Assembly: GCA_021397845.1 (NCBI GenBank)
Contig: CM038043.1
Coordinates: forward strand, 30,813,501 to 30,877,500
Direction of reading: 5' to 3'
DNA: 64,000 nt
DNA from: Areca catechu
Lineage: Eukaryota > Streptophyta > Magnoliopsida > Arecales > Arecaceae
Every line of letters starts with the position of its first letter. Position 1 is the stretch's first letter. The position numbers and the translations under genes were made by a program. Below the pieces are notes generated by a model. It made no database searches, had not been told where the DNA came from, and was given only the letters and a program-made list of their open reading frames with translations. This document shows, in pieces, positions 46,683-56,994 of this stretch.

Positions 46683-48030
46683 TGATGTGGTGGGATCGCT
46701 GATGTGGAACCCATGTCAGACCCAATCAGATGCCACGTTGAATGAAGCTGCCATGTCAGATTCTCTCTCTAGACTCCTTCGCCAGGCTGGCTCCCTTCGG
46801 GTCGAGATGCCTTAGCCAAAGTCGAGCTCCGCCTCTACCCGGACTCTTCGCCAGGCTGCCTCCCTTCGTGTCGAGATGCCTTGGCCGAAGTTGAGCTACG
46901 CCTCTATCCGGACTCCTTCGTCAGGCTGCCTCCCTTCAGGTCGAGATGCCTTGGCCGAAGTTGAGCTCCGTCTCTGCCTGGACTCTTTCGCCAGGCTGCC
47001 TTCCTTCAGGTCAAGACACCTTGGTCGAAGTTGAGCTCCGCCTTTACCCGGACTCCTTTGGCAAGCTGCCTCCCTTTGGGTCGAGACACCTTGGCCAAAG
47101 TCGAGCTCTGTCTCTGCCCGGACTCCTTCGCCAGGCTGCCTCCCTTCGGATCGAAATGCCTTGGCTAAAGTCGAGCTCTACCTTCCTGAGCTCGCCCCAT
47201 CTCAGACTAAGAGACCTGAAGCCGAAAGACATTACCACTTCCTTAGACGGCGGCGAGATGCCCAAGGACCATAGAGGGGCGCCCGCCATGCCGCAATAAC
47301 TGCCCCAACTATCACTTTCACCAGAAGGGAAGGGGTCCCCCAATCGAGGTGCTGCGCTCCCGGCCGATCGTCTGCACCATTCGAAAGAGGAAGTCAACCC
47401 AGAGGATTCGAATCCAGGGGGCGGCTGCCCACCGATCGAAGCTCTGCCATGCTTTCCAAAATGGAGCGACCAGAAGGAATGTCAGATTGCATGGTGCTTT
47501 CCCTATCACGGATGGAGAAAGGCACCTCGCGCACGGCACCTAACATTGCCGCATGCACCTACAAGTGAGGGGAGGATCCCGAGGTAAGTAGCGCGCAATG
47601 ACCATAGCTAAAAACAGTTCTCCAAGGTTCAAACAAGGTAAGTCAAGTCACAAACGGGCAGGAAGGGGGGCAGCACACAGGAGAACCACCGCTCCAGGCT
47701 ACTAGAGACCCGTCGGAAGGGCCTTGACGGACAGCCATTCAGCTCGAGTCCTCCTCCGCTGCCATTCCCCATGCTCTACTCTCGACCCACTCACACCCTC
47801 TCATTTCACAAGTTTCTCCTCCTAGCATGGAGTCCATCTACGGGACTCGATCGGAAAGATCTGTTCCCCTGGATCATCACTGACTTGAGCATCAGAGTGC
47901 CCCTACCAGGATCACCGGCCCGAGTCTCCTTTGTTTTGCAGGTCTGGGCATCATAAGCAAGATCCTGAGTGATAGGGGCACGATCCAAGATCGTCTACAG
48001 CTATAGACCATGGCAGTCTTGACGGTAATA
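46683..48030 (+). repeat. 5' LTR of Tat3 (3' end approximate)
   Basis: It starts TGATGTGGTGGG directly at the break in the Athila RNase H. It holds a tandem array (46773-47184), then GC-rich sequence, and is followed by TTGGTGCACCAGG near 48032, which resembles the primer-binding region of Tat elements. Overlapping frames on both strands (46946-47540, 47771-48000) are not genes. Confidence 0.6.
46773..47184 (+). repeat. 70-bp tandem array in the Tat3 LTR
   Basis: Six units begin ACTCCTTCGCCAGGCTG (variants) at 46773, 46843, 46912, 46982, 47052 and 47122; lengths are 70, 69, 70, 70, 70 and about 62 bp. Each contains the GGTCGAGATGCCTTGGCC block. It lies in the U3 part and could act as a repeated enhancer. 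Confidence 0.9.
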
Positions 48031-48113
48031 GATTGGTGCACCAGGTAGGGGGGTGGCCAAACTCATTCTGATCCAACTTACCCCCCTTTTTTGCAAGCAA
48101 CCCCACTGGGAGG

Positions 48114-48930
48114 ATGGTGACAACGCGAGCAAGAGAAGTCTCCACCAGCCATGCAGGAGATCTCCCTTCCCGTGGGGACCCGCACAGTCTAGAAAGGGAG
48201 CTCCCCACTCCACCTCAACCACCTCCAATGGACGCTCAGCTAGCCACACACGCCCAGCAGATGCAGCATCTTTCTGTAGCAGTGCGCCAACTATAACACC
48301 AGCACCGATCCTTGGCCCACCAACAGCCAGGGACTCCAACAGCCCAAGTCGCCGCACCCCGCGACAGCCTACGGTCCTTCCAAGGAAGGCCTTCACTATC
48401 GCGAGCCACCACAAACCACTGGGGAAGCCACAGGACCCCAGCGAAGAGACACTGGACCGGGTCGACCGACCGGGAAAGCCGATCTCCAACCTACGAGCAG
48501 GATGCTGTCCAACACCATCGAGGTCGTAGGGGCAAGGCCTCCCATTGCGACCCCCCTCAGCTGCCACCTTCACCTCCTCCATCAGCCTCAGTGGAGGGTT
48601 CAACCGATGAGGCCATCAGGTGCATGGCAGAGAAGTGACTGGAGGAACAGGAGTACAAGCTGGCGGAGCTATCCCACCAGTTTGCCAATTTGCAGGGCTC
48701 CACCAACAAGCCAGCGGGCTATGACGCCCGACCCCCTTTCTTCCGAGAGATCCAAGAAGAACTGATCCCGAGTTGGTCCCGCATTCCGTAGGTGGATCCT
48801 TATCACAGGACCACTGACCCCCTAGACCACCTCGAGAACTACAAGGCCCTCATGAGAGTCCAGGGTGCAACCGATGCTCTCCTCTACATTGCCTTTCCTT
48901 CCACTTTTCAGAAGGCAGCTCGAGTATGGT
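48114..48930 (+). pseudogene. gag: Tat3 gag, first part
   Basis: A single frame runs from the ATG of MVTTRAREVSTSHAG at 48114 to the insertion at 48931. It encodes a Pro/Gln-rich N-terminus (LPTPPQPPPMDAQLATHAQQ), then YDARPPFFREIQEELIP and the Gag core start PLDHLENYKALMRVQGATDA and FPSTFQKAARVW. Three stops interrupt it (TAA 48294, TGA 48636, TAG 48789), each one C-to-T change from Gln or Arg codons. Core coding resumes in frame after the inserted element at 55197, with the TSD ATGGT within the Met/Trp codon region. Confidence 0.8.
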
Positions 48931-50362
48931 TGGTGGGGACACCTGAGGCACCAGAATAAGACAGAGGCTTTTTCAACCCTCTGTAAATTGATCAATAATT
49001 TATGAATCTATCTGTAATAAGGGCTTAGCTCATCTGAGTCCATTTTAGTTGTTATTTCAGTTCTGTACTAGTCAGCTCATGTTGAGCTAGTTCAGTCCAA
49101 TGCTAGTTAGCTCATGTTGAGCTAATTTTATTTTTTTTGAGTCCTGTCCAAGCATACTGAAGACTCAAGACTATATTATACAAGTGAAGACCAAGTCCAA
49201 CCAGATTGAAGACATGGAAGTTTAGCCCAAGTCCAACCCAGCTTGAAGATTTGAAGACCCCAGGAGAAAAATCAGAAACCCTGATTCCTTGCAGATGCCC
49301 TCCAGATGCCCAGATTCCCTTCCAGATGCCAAAGTATATTCATAAATAAGGGCATCCATGATTCCAGAGGTCCATCTGCATCCTAGCCCAATGAAATCAA
49401 GCCCAGGTGCCAAGCCCAAGCCCTTAAGAAGCAAGATACCAAGGAATATTCCTGCTACCTGGCTACCAGGCCACCCCAGCTTCCAAGGCCCAAACCCATG
49501 CACCCGGGCCCCTTTGGGCCGGCCTTTTGCTGCTCCTAGAAGCCCAACACGCCCCCCTAGGCGTCCTTGGAGTCTTGACCAAGTCAAGAAAAATTTTAGG
49601 GATTTTTCTACCTAATATTTCCTTATTTTCTAGCTAGGGTTTGAGAGGGAAAAGGATTCTTATGTAAAGACTTATGTACCCTTACTTGGAGCCCAAGGTT
49701 AAGGGTCTATTTAAGGGACCCTAGCCTCTTGTATGAGGAGAGTTTTTGATGAATGAAAACCTTGAGTTCTTCTATTGAGTTGTGTGATACCCTGCTGTGT
49801 GCATAAAGGGGTTTGCGAGAGTTCTTCTTCCCAGTGCTGCAATCATCTTCCTGCTACCAACAAGCATCTCAGATCCCTGGACGCCCACTCCAAAAGAAGC
49901 CTTCCCTTGCTGTTTTTTCTTTGTTTTCTTGTTCCTTTGTGAGTTTTCTAACCCCTGACAGGTCGTTTGCAGGTCCCCGAGTTCCTACGAATCCAACGAC
50001 TCCAGCCAAGCCTCAATCGGATCACCGAGCAGAAAGCCGGGTATCCGCGGGTCTTTGGCTCGATTTTCCAGGCCGCATCCGTCGAGGAACGAGAGACCCT
50101 TTTGCTGCGATCTTCACAGACGTTGTCAGGTACACCCCTCTACCTCCAGTAGTTTTATTGTAGGAGAACTTGCCCTAACCGAGGCTTCTCAGCCCCGGCG
50201 ATCCTTCTTTTCTACTTTTCTAGGTCCTAATCTGCATGCTGATCTTCTAAAATTCATATAAAATTCCCTATAACTTATTTTAATCTGAAATTCGGGAATT
50301 AATCACCCAACCCCACATATAAAACATATAAAAAAAATTGCATGCATATTTTTTCCCCATCA
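48931..50362 (+). repeat. 5' LTR of the young Tekay-type element
   Basis: 1432 bp, TGGTGGGGACACC to CCCCATCA. TATA-like CTATTTAA at 49707-49714 precedes the expected start by about 30 bases. Frames at 49222-49615 and 49813-50261 are LTR noise. The element at 63-1518 has the same LTR in the opposite direction. Confidence 0.95.
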
Positions 50363-50364
50363 TT

Positions 50365-50376
50365 TGGTATCAGAGC
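50365..50376 (+). other. PBS of the young Tekay-type element
   Basis: TGGTATCAGAGC, complementary to initiator Met tRNA, two bases after the LTR. Confidence 0.95.
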
Positions 50377-51288
50377 TTAGATTAGGGCTTGTTTTCTGTA
50401 ATTTTTCAGTCCGTATATACTCTATCATTTTAATTATTTCTCCTGTTAAAAACTCAAAAAATTCTGAAATTTATTTTCCTGGATTTATCATAATTCACAG
50501 TAATTTTAAATTTTTTTCATATTTTATTATGGCCTGTGAATTTTCTGCGAGCCGAAATAGGGCCTGCAAATTTTCGGCTCTGTTTTTTTTAGCAAGACAA
50601 GTTTGGAAGTTTTAGGGTTTTGTTTAGGAGTTTTTGCATATTTCTTAATTTTAGTATATTTCCAGTATATTAGGCCATGATTTGCAAGTTTTCTTCTATT
50701 TAAAAAATACCAAAAAAAAAAATACATATTTTCCAAAAATACCAAAAAAAAAAATACCTAAACCCTAATTTGCATCCTCATCTGCCTGCCATCATTGCAT
50801 AATTTACTTTTAAGGGCACTCTTGCTATATCAGATGGGGGGAGGATTTGATCACCTCTCCTTAGCCCAAAACCACATCCCTTGCATTCAGTCCCAAGCCT
50901 TAACCTAAAATTAATTAGACTTAATTTGCCCTAGTGGGCTAGGGACACCAACTGGTCGGGTCCGGGCTAGTGTTAGATCACTGTGTCAAGTTAACCTGTG
51001 TGTGCCTTGTGCTTAGTGTCTAGAACGGTGGTTTAGGGATTCAATCCCGAAGGGCTTGTGTGCTGGTCCGCCTACCTGGCCAATCTCTGATTGGTGTCTA
51101 GGATTGGCAATCAGGGACCTAACACTCCCCTTACACCTGCCTGGCTGAGTACAGGGTTACTATAGGCTAGTTTGCCACCCTGATTGAGCATCTAGTTTGG
51201 ACTTTAGGTCTAGTCAGCTATAGTCGGTCTGATCGAGTCTTGCATGAGCACTAGATCAGGAGTTTCATATCACCCACCTCCTTCATAA
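50377..51288 (+). other. Untranslated leader of the young Tekay-type element
   Basis: About 910 nt without a significant reading frame, AT-rich at first and then mixed. The second half holds the module at 51016-51145 that also occurs in the Angela leader. Confidence 0.75.
51016..51145 (+). promoter_or_regulatory. Leader module shared with the Angela copia element
   Basis: Block 1 GTGTCTAGAACGGTGGTT (51016-51033), block 2 ACCTGGCCAAT-loop-ATTGGTGTCTAGGA (51074-51103), block 3 CACCTGCCTGGC (51134-51145). Block 2 has a CCAAT/ATTGG stem with a CTCTG loop. The counterpart is at 61828-61962. Role unknown. Confidence 0.75.
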
Positions 51289-53097
51289 ATGTCTGAACCC
51301 ATGGAAAATTTACAAGCCCAAATAAAAGCCCTAGCTGATCAAATTGCCCAGATAACTATCCAGATGACCCAGTTAACTCAATCTCGTATTCAAACCAATG
51401 ATAGAATTGACCATCGTGCCAATAGGTTTGATCAGTTAAAAGTCCGGGTAGGGACCCCAAGAAAAACCCATGGGTCACAGTCTGAGCCAGATCCTGACTC
51501 CCCTCAACCTAGGAGGACCCCAAACCCTGATCTATACCATGAGGTCGAACCTAGGAGAGCCCCTTATCCTGACCCGTACTACAATCCTCAACCTATGAGG
51601 ACCCCAAACCCTGATCCATACCTTGAGGCTGAACCTAGGAGAACCTATCGTCATGACCCAATCCCTAAGGTTAGTCCTAGAAGACTCAATCAGGATTTTA
51701 TAGACCAGGAAGATAGATCCTATTTACCCTCTCCCTACAAGCCTAGTATACCTACAACCTATAGATCTTATGACTCCAGATCCTATGACTCTAGATCCCA
51801 TGATCATAGATCCTATGCACCCACACCCTATGAGCCTAGTAGACCCAACACCCAATATTCTGACCCATATAGGGAGTCCAACCCTAGGAGGACCCAATAT
51901 TCTGACCTATATAGGGAGTCCAACCCTAGGAGAACCCAGTATTCTGACCCATATAGGGAGTCCAATCCTAGGAGGACCCAATATCCTGACCCATATAGAG
52001 AGCCCAACCTTAGGAGGACCCCATACCTTGATCCATCCTTAGAACCTGATCATAAAGCTGACCCAAAATCATATGACCCCAGATCCTATAATCCCATGAC
52101 CCATAGATCTGCACCCTTGTCCTATGAGCCTAGAGAACCCATAACCCCTAAGTATCAACCTAGTACTAGTCATGCTTCCCCTAGTCAACTTGAACCCCAT
52201 AGGATTAGTATCCCTAAATATGAACCCAGTAGTGAGCCACTACCCCTTATACAACCTGAACCTACTAGGACTAGTACCCATAATCAGAGACCAGAACCTA
52301 ACCAATTTCTTGCTAGCCGACCTTCTCCAACCATTCCTGAGATTCACAAGGCTTACATTAACGCGAAAGTGTATGAAGCTGATGTGAGCCTAGTGGATGA
52401 GTATGAGGGAGAAGAGGAGACACCTTTAGTAGACCTAGAATTAGCTGACCCAGTAGATGCCCAGGTAGAAACCAACCCAGAGCTAGTTGACCTTGACCAT
52501 ATCCAACCTAAAGCTATAATGGAAGAACAAATAGAGGAAGAGAACCTAGGTACTGCTACTAGAGCCTTACCTGAGAAAACCATAGAGGAGAGCCAAATTA
52601 TAGAGTCTAGTCCTAAAATACAAGAACCAGAAGAATTTATTAAGGACCTGATCTCTTTGAATCAATACCTTCAAGATGAGTCCCCTCCTATAGTTCCCAT
52701 TAAGGACCTCTTCCCCGAAATTAGTGACCCATCCTTCCATTATGCAAATCCTGTAGATATAGCTCAACCTCATAAGGTTAACCTCATTAGTATAGGATTA
52801 GTTCCTGACACCCCGTCTTTTATCCTACTTTATCCAACTAACCATGAACCTTTTTCTCTACCTTACCAAACTAATTCTGAACCCACTTCCTATTTTCTGC
52901 CCTTTCCTGACACCTCCAGCATTTCTAGGATCATTAGATTGCATTTAGCTGAGATTAGCATACTGCATGCATTCATCACGCATGTTAGGTTTGCATCTTA
53001 CTTCTGGCATACTCTTTGGAATTTGCTAGGAGTTCACTGTAAATTTTCATGTGCATGTCAAGCTAGGATCAAACCTAGAGAACCTATAATCTATTAG
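51289..53097 (+). CDS. 602-aa ORF of unknown function in the non-autonomous Tekay element
   Basis: I do not recognise this protein. Residues 1-35 (MENLQAQIKALADQIAQ, ITIQMTQLTQ) form a likely short coiled coil. Residues about 60-320 are Pro/Arg/Tyr-rich, with PRRTPNPDP-type repeats and four 14-residue repeats near residues 188-243 (TQYSDPYRESNPRR). Residues about 370-470 are strongly acidic; the C-terminus is less repetitive. There is no zinc knuckle, protease or RT motif. It occupies the gag position, 926 nt after the LTR. The frame is open in a recent insertion, so it may be needed for movement, perhaps as a Gag-like or RNA-binding protein; this is inference. The first ATG (51289) is the only sensible start. 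Confidence 0.75.
   Translation: MSEPMENLQAQIKALADQIAQITIQMTQLTQSRIQTNDRIDHRANRFDQLKVRVGTPRKTHGSQSEPDPDSPQPRRTPNPDLYHEVEPRRAPYPDPYYNPQPMRTPNPDPYLEAEPRRTYRHDPIPKVSPRRLNQDFIDQEDRSYLPSPYKPSIPTTYRSYDSRSYDSRSHDHRSYAPTPYEPSRPNTQYSDPYRESNPRRTQYSDLYRESNPRRTQYSDPYRESNPRRTQYPDPYREPNLRRTPYLDPSLEPDHKADPKSYDPRSYNPMTHRSAPLSYEPREPITPKYQPSTSHASPSQLEPHRISIPKYEPSSEPLPLIQPEPTRTSTHNQRPEPNQFLASRPSPTIPEIHKAYINAKVYEADVSLVDEYEGEEETPLVDLELADPVDAQVETNPELVDLDHIQPKAIMEEQIEEENLGTATRALPEKTIEESQIIESSPKIQEPEEFIKDLISLNQYLQDESPPIVPIKDLFPEISDPSFHYANPVDIAQPHKVNLISIGLVPDTPSFILLYPTNHEPFSLPYQTNSEPTSYFLPFPDTSSISRIIRLHLAEISILHAFITHVRFASYFWHTLWNLLGVHCKFSCACQARIKPREPIIY
51850..52018 (+). repeat. Four 42-bp repeats in the 602-aa ORF
   Basis: Four consecutive 42-bp units begin ACCCAATATTCTGACCCATA (variants); each encodes 14 residues and keeps the frame. 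Differences are few, so the expansion is recent. Confidence 0.9.
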
Positions 53098-53220
53098 GTT
53101 TAGATCCAAAGAGTTCAATAAAATTTCCTTCGATAGGAATGCATAGTCGAGTCTGTTAGGTATCAGTATGAGTCCTTTGCATCATTTGTCTGCATGTGCC
53201 TAGCATGTTCACCACCTGCA
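53098..53220. other. Spacer at the deletion scar
   Basis: Short non-coding stretch between the 602-aa ORF and the pol remnant; the several kilobases of missing pol would lie here. Confidence 0.5.
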
Positions 53221-53224
53221 CTAA

Positions 53225-53773
53225 TCTTAAAACAACTGGCTAATTCCCGAAGAAGGGTCAAAGAATTTGATGTAGTGGATTTTATCTTGGTTAGGCTTAG
53301 GCCTAAAAGAAGCTTCATGCTCGCAGAGCCGGACCTTTTAAAGTGATAGAGAAGGTTGGATCAAATGCCTAGGTGTTAGACTTGCCTTCGAATTTGGGCA
53401 TTAGTTCTACCTTCAATATTACAGACCTGGTTGAGTATAGGGAACCGACAGCGCTACCTAGTGAGGCCTTTGGACCTATTCTTTTTCATTGTGAGTGACC
53501 CTAACCTAGAGTGTCCACAAACAAATTTGGCCTGAGAGAGGAGAACGGATCGAGCGTATCCTGGACAATCAAGCCATCACGACCCAGGGCCATGACTATC
53601 AATGCTTCCTGGTCCGATGGCAAGGCTGGCCAGAGTCGGACGATTCGTGGATTTCTCGAGAGGACTTGCAACTCCTCAACCCAGACCTTCTCGAGAGATA
53701 TGTGAGCCAGTCTAACCTTCACTCGACAGGGTCGAGTTCCTCCCACCCCGGGAGAATTGGTGGGGACACCTGA
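53225..53773 (+). pseudogene. pol: Integrase C-terminus and chromodomain remnant
   Basis: The start shows RRVKEFDVVDFILVRLRPKR, then after a small deletion/frameshift AGPFKVIEKVGSNA, a stop, VLDLPSNLGISSTFNITDL and EYREPTALPSEAFGP, the GPY/F region and C-terminal end of a chromovirus integrase. After a further break (TGA near 53498, frame resumes at about 53510) comes a clear chromodomain: ERILDNQAITTQGHDYQCFLVRW, QGWPESDDSWISREDLQLL. The frame ends at TGA 53771-53773, 13 bases inside the 3' LTR. Chromodomains direct such elements to marked chromatin. Placement in the Tekay branch rests on this domain and the LTR/PBS type. Confidence 0.85.
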
Positions 53774-55191
53774 GGCACCAGAATAAGACAGAGGCTTTTT
53801 CAACCCTCTGTAAATTGATCAATAATTTATGAATCTATCTGTAATAAGGGCTTAGCTCATCTGAGTCCATTTTAGTTGTTATTTCAGTTCTGTACTAGTC
53901 AGCTCATGTTGAGCTAGTTCAGTCCAATGCTAGTTAGCTCATGTTGAGCTAATTTTATTTTTTTTGAGTCCTGTCCAAGCATACTGAAGACTCAAGACTA
54001 TATTATACAAGTGAAGACCAAGTCCAACCAGATTGAAGACATGGAAGTTTAGCCCAAGTCCAACCCAGCTTGAAGATTTGAAGACCCCAGGAGAAAAATC
54101 AGAAACCCTGATTCCTTGCAGATGCCCTCCAGATGCCCAGATTCCCTTCCAGATGCCAAAGTATATTCATAAATAAGGGCATCCATGATTCCAGAGGTCC
54201 ATCTGCATCCTAGCCCAATGAAATCAAGCCCAGGTGCCAAGCCCAAGCCCTTAAGAAGCAAGATACCAAGGAATATTCCTGCTACCTGGCTACCAGGCCA
54301 CCCCAGCTTCCAAAGGCCCAAACCCATGCACCCGGGCCCCTTTGGGCCGGCCTTTTGCTGCTCCTAGAAGCCCAACACGCCCCCCTAGGCATCCTTGGAG
54401 TCTTGACCAAGTCAAGAAAAATTTTAGGGATTTTTCTACCTAATATTTCCTTATTTTCTAGCTAGGGTTTGAGAGGGAAAAGGATTCTTATGTAAAGACT
54501 TATGTACCCTTACTTGGAGCCCAAGGTTAAGGGTCTATTTAAGGGACCCTAGCCTCTTGTATGAGGAGAATTTTTGATGAATGAAAACCTTGAGTTCTTC
54601 TATTGAGTTGTGTGATACCCTGCTGTGTGCATAAAGGGGTTTGCGAGAGTTCTTCTTCCCAGTGCTGCAATCATCTTCCTGCTACCAACAAGCATCTCAG
54701 ATCCCTGGACGCCCACTCCAAAAGAAGCCTTCCCTTGCTATTTTTTCCTTTGTTTTCTTGTTCCTTTGTGAGTTTTCTAACCCCTGATAGGTCGTTTGCA
54801 GGTCCCCGAGTTCCTACGAATCCAACGACTCCAGCCAAGCCTCAATCGGATCACCGAGCAGAAAGCCGGGTATCCGCGGGTCTTTGGCTCGATTTTCCAG
54901 GCCGCATCCGTTGAGGAACGAGAGACCCTTTTGCTGCGATCTTCACAGACATTGTCAGGTACACCCCTCTACCTCCAGTAGTTTTATTGTAGGAGAACTT
55001 GCCCTAACCGAGGCTTCTCAGCCCCGGCGATCCTTCTTTTCTACTTTTCTAGGTCCTAATCTGCATGCTGATCTTCTAAAATTCATATAAAATTCCCTAT
55101 AACTTATTTTAATCTGAAATTCGGGAATTAATCACCCAACCCCACATATAAAACATATAAAAAAAACTGCATGCATATTAGTTCCCCATCA
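53758..55191 (+). repeat. 3' LTR of the young Tekay-type element
   Basis: 1434 bp, nearly identical to 48931-50362; differences seen include GCGTCC/GCATCC, GACAGG/GATAGG, CCGTCG/CCGTTG and CAGACG/CAGACA, mostly C/T or G/A. Frames at 54049-55090 are LTR noise. Confidence 0.95.
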
Positions 55192-55196
55192 ATGGT

Positions 55197-56190
55197 TTAC
55201 CCGCCTCGAGCTGGAGAGCATTGGCTCTTTCGCTCAACTAGAGCGAATGTTCGTGACCAACTTTGACGCCTATCGAAAGGTGCCACGAGAGGCAGACAAC
55301 CTCTTCTCCATCAGGCAGCAGGACCACGAGCTCCTGCAAGACTACGTGGCCCACTTCAAAGTTGCCGCACTGGAGATATACAATTTGGATGAGCCAGTTG
55401 CCATGCTGGCACTGAAGAGAGGTCTCAGGACTTCTCGCCTGACCTGCTCTCTCGACAAGAAGCCCCCAAAGCATACTCTAAACTCCTCCATGTTTACAAG
55501 TACATCCGTGCCGAGGAGGCAGATTGCATGAGGAGGGAGTTGGACAGGAAGCCGCTGAAGAAGCCAGCTCCTAGGAAGATGTCCGGGATGCGGAAGCTCG
55601 GACAAGCCGCATCGAGCTTCTGCCAGAAGCCGAAGCCAAAGAGTGGCCCCATCCTAGAAGAAAGATACACTCCTCTCCTTTCCCTAAGGATGAAGATCCT
55701 CATGGAGATTGAGGGCGAACATTACCTGAAACGCCCACCTCCACTGAAGTCATCTAATGGTCATGACAAGATAAAGTATTGCCAGTTTCACCGCGACCAT
55801 GGCCACAACAGCGAGTAATGCTGGCACCTCAAGAGGGAGATTGAAGATCTCAAAAGGAGGGGCCACCTCGGAAGGTTCGTAGGGGGCAAGGTCCCAGCAG
55901 AATCTCAGGCACTCGCTGCTCTCCCTTCAGTCCCTGCAGTCGACAACCGTCCCACCGAGAAGCCTGTGGAGATGATCTACTGGGGAGTCGAGAGTGCCCC
56001 CAAGAGGGCCCGGGGAGGAGAGGGGTCTGAAAATGTACTTTCCTTTATGAGGGAGAGGGAATCTAGGGTTGAAAATATAAATAATGATGCTATGGTCATT
56101 GAGATGACGATCGCAAAGCATCCTATAAAATGGATTGTGGTCGATAGTGGAAGTTCGATTGATATCCTTTTTTACGATATTTCTCCAAGA
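55197..56190 (+). pseudogene. gag: Tat3 gag, second part, and protease start
   Basis: After the TSD the Gag core continues (RLELESIGSFAQLERMF, then FDAYRKVPREADNLFSI, QQDHELLQDYVAHFKVAALEI). A frameshift in a C run near 55463 moves coding to the frame of 55528-56193, which holds RRELDRKPLKKP, RYTPLLSLRMKILMEIE and the Cys/His patch KYCQFHRDHGHNSE-stop-CWHLKREIEDLKRRGHL. The same frame reaches WIVVDSGSSIDILFYD, the protease active site, at about 56131-56180 with its Asp intact (56143-56145). Confidence 0.8.
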
Positions 56191-56440
56191 TGAATCTATC
56201 CTCTGCTCAGCTCAGACCTGTGCACACTCCCCTTATCGATTTTATAAGAGACTCCATAGGAGTCGAGGGGAAAATCACTCTCCCTGTCACTGCTGGGATG
56301 CCACTTTCGCAGAGCACCATCATGATGACCTTCACGGTCGTTAGGCTTTCCTCGGCCTATAACATGATTCTTGGCCGATTCGGGCTCAACCTGCTCGACA
56401 CGGTCATTTCTACAAAGCAGCTATTGGTGTAGTTCCCTAC
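56190..56440 (+). pseudogene. pol: Tat3 protease, second part
   Basis: After a frameshift near 56185 the frame 56190-56432 gives MNLSSAQLRPVHTPLIDF, SIGVEGKITLPVTAGMP and LSSAYNMILGRFGLN, the region after the active site in Tat proteases. It ends with a stop (LLV-stop) where coding should continue towards RT. Confidence 0.75.
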
Positions 56441-56994
56441 TCCTTATGGTGTTGGAGAGATGAGGGGGGCACCCCAGCCAATCCAACATTGTCTCCAAGT
56501 TGTTCTTATGGCCAAAGCCTTTGAGGATGACCCTAGCTCGGACGACCTCGACCAAAGGGTGTAGGACCTCAGGGATGGCCCGATCGAGCGCCTGCTGTCA
56601 TATCCACTCGAAGCTGACCCGGCAAGGACGGTGCAGATCAGGGTCCAGCTCCCCGAAGATGAGCGGGCCCACCTATTGGAGTTTCTTCGAGTGAATGCAG
56701 ACATGTCGCTTGGACGATGGTCGATATGCTCAGGATTCCCCATGAAGTCATCACCCACAAGCTGAGCATCGACCCGAAGTATCACCTTGTTCGGCAAAAG
56801 AAAAGAAGTTTCACCCCGGAAAGGTAACGGGCGATCAATGAGAAGGTGGAAAAACTCCTCACAGCCGGCATTGTCCAAGAAGTACATTATCTGAGCTGGC
56901 TGGTGAATGTAATTATGGTGAAGAAAAACAATGAGAAGTGGAAAATCTGTGTGGACTACACCAACCTCAACCGAGCCTGTTCAAAGGACAACTT
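56441..56994 (+). pseudogene. pol: Tat3 reverse transcriptase, N-terminal part
   Basis: GEMRGAPQPIQHCLQV and a linker lead to LPEDERAHLLEFLRVNADM, IPHEVITHKLSIDPKYH, KVEKLLTAGIVQEVHYLSWLVNVIMVKKNN and WKICVDYTNLNRACSKDNF. The sequence is cut at 56994, before the catalytic blocks, by TGATGGGGGAC, the end of another LTR. Two or three stops or shifts are present. Bases 56990-56994 (AACTT) would be one TSD copy. Confidence 0.8.

Larger units (their letters stand above)
48931..55191 (+). mobile_element. Young non-autonomous Tekay-type Ty3 retrotransposon
   Basis: Complete structure: 5' LTR 48931-50362, PBS 50365-50376, leader, one 602-aa ORF, a short pol remnant with chromodomain, purine-rich GGGAGA, 3' LTR 53758-55191. 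Flanking ATGGT at 48926-48930 and 55192-55196 is the TSD. The LTRs differ at only about a dozen positions by eye, so the insertion is recent. It lies inside Tat3 gag. It lacks protease, RT, RNase H and most of integrase, and depends on another element for movement. Confidence 0.95.

Noticed and set aside
49813..50163. 116-codon frame, repeated at 54603-54914 and (minus strand) 368-613
   Set aside because: It is part of the Tekay-type LTR in all three places and covers the promoter-to-end region; an LTR leader, not a gene.
51289..53097. 602-aa ORF as a host extensin-like cell-wall protein
   Set aside because: No signal peptide and no Ser-Pro4 repeats; it lies wholly inside a complete LTR element in the gag position.
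53501..53803. 100-codon minus-strand frame
   Set aside because: It is the shadow of the chromodomain coded on the plus strand.
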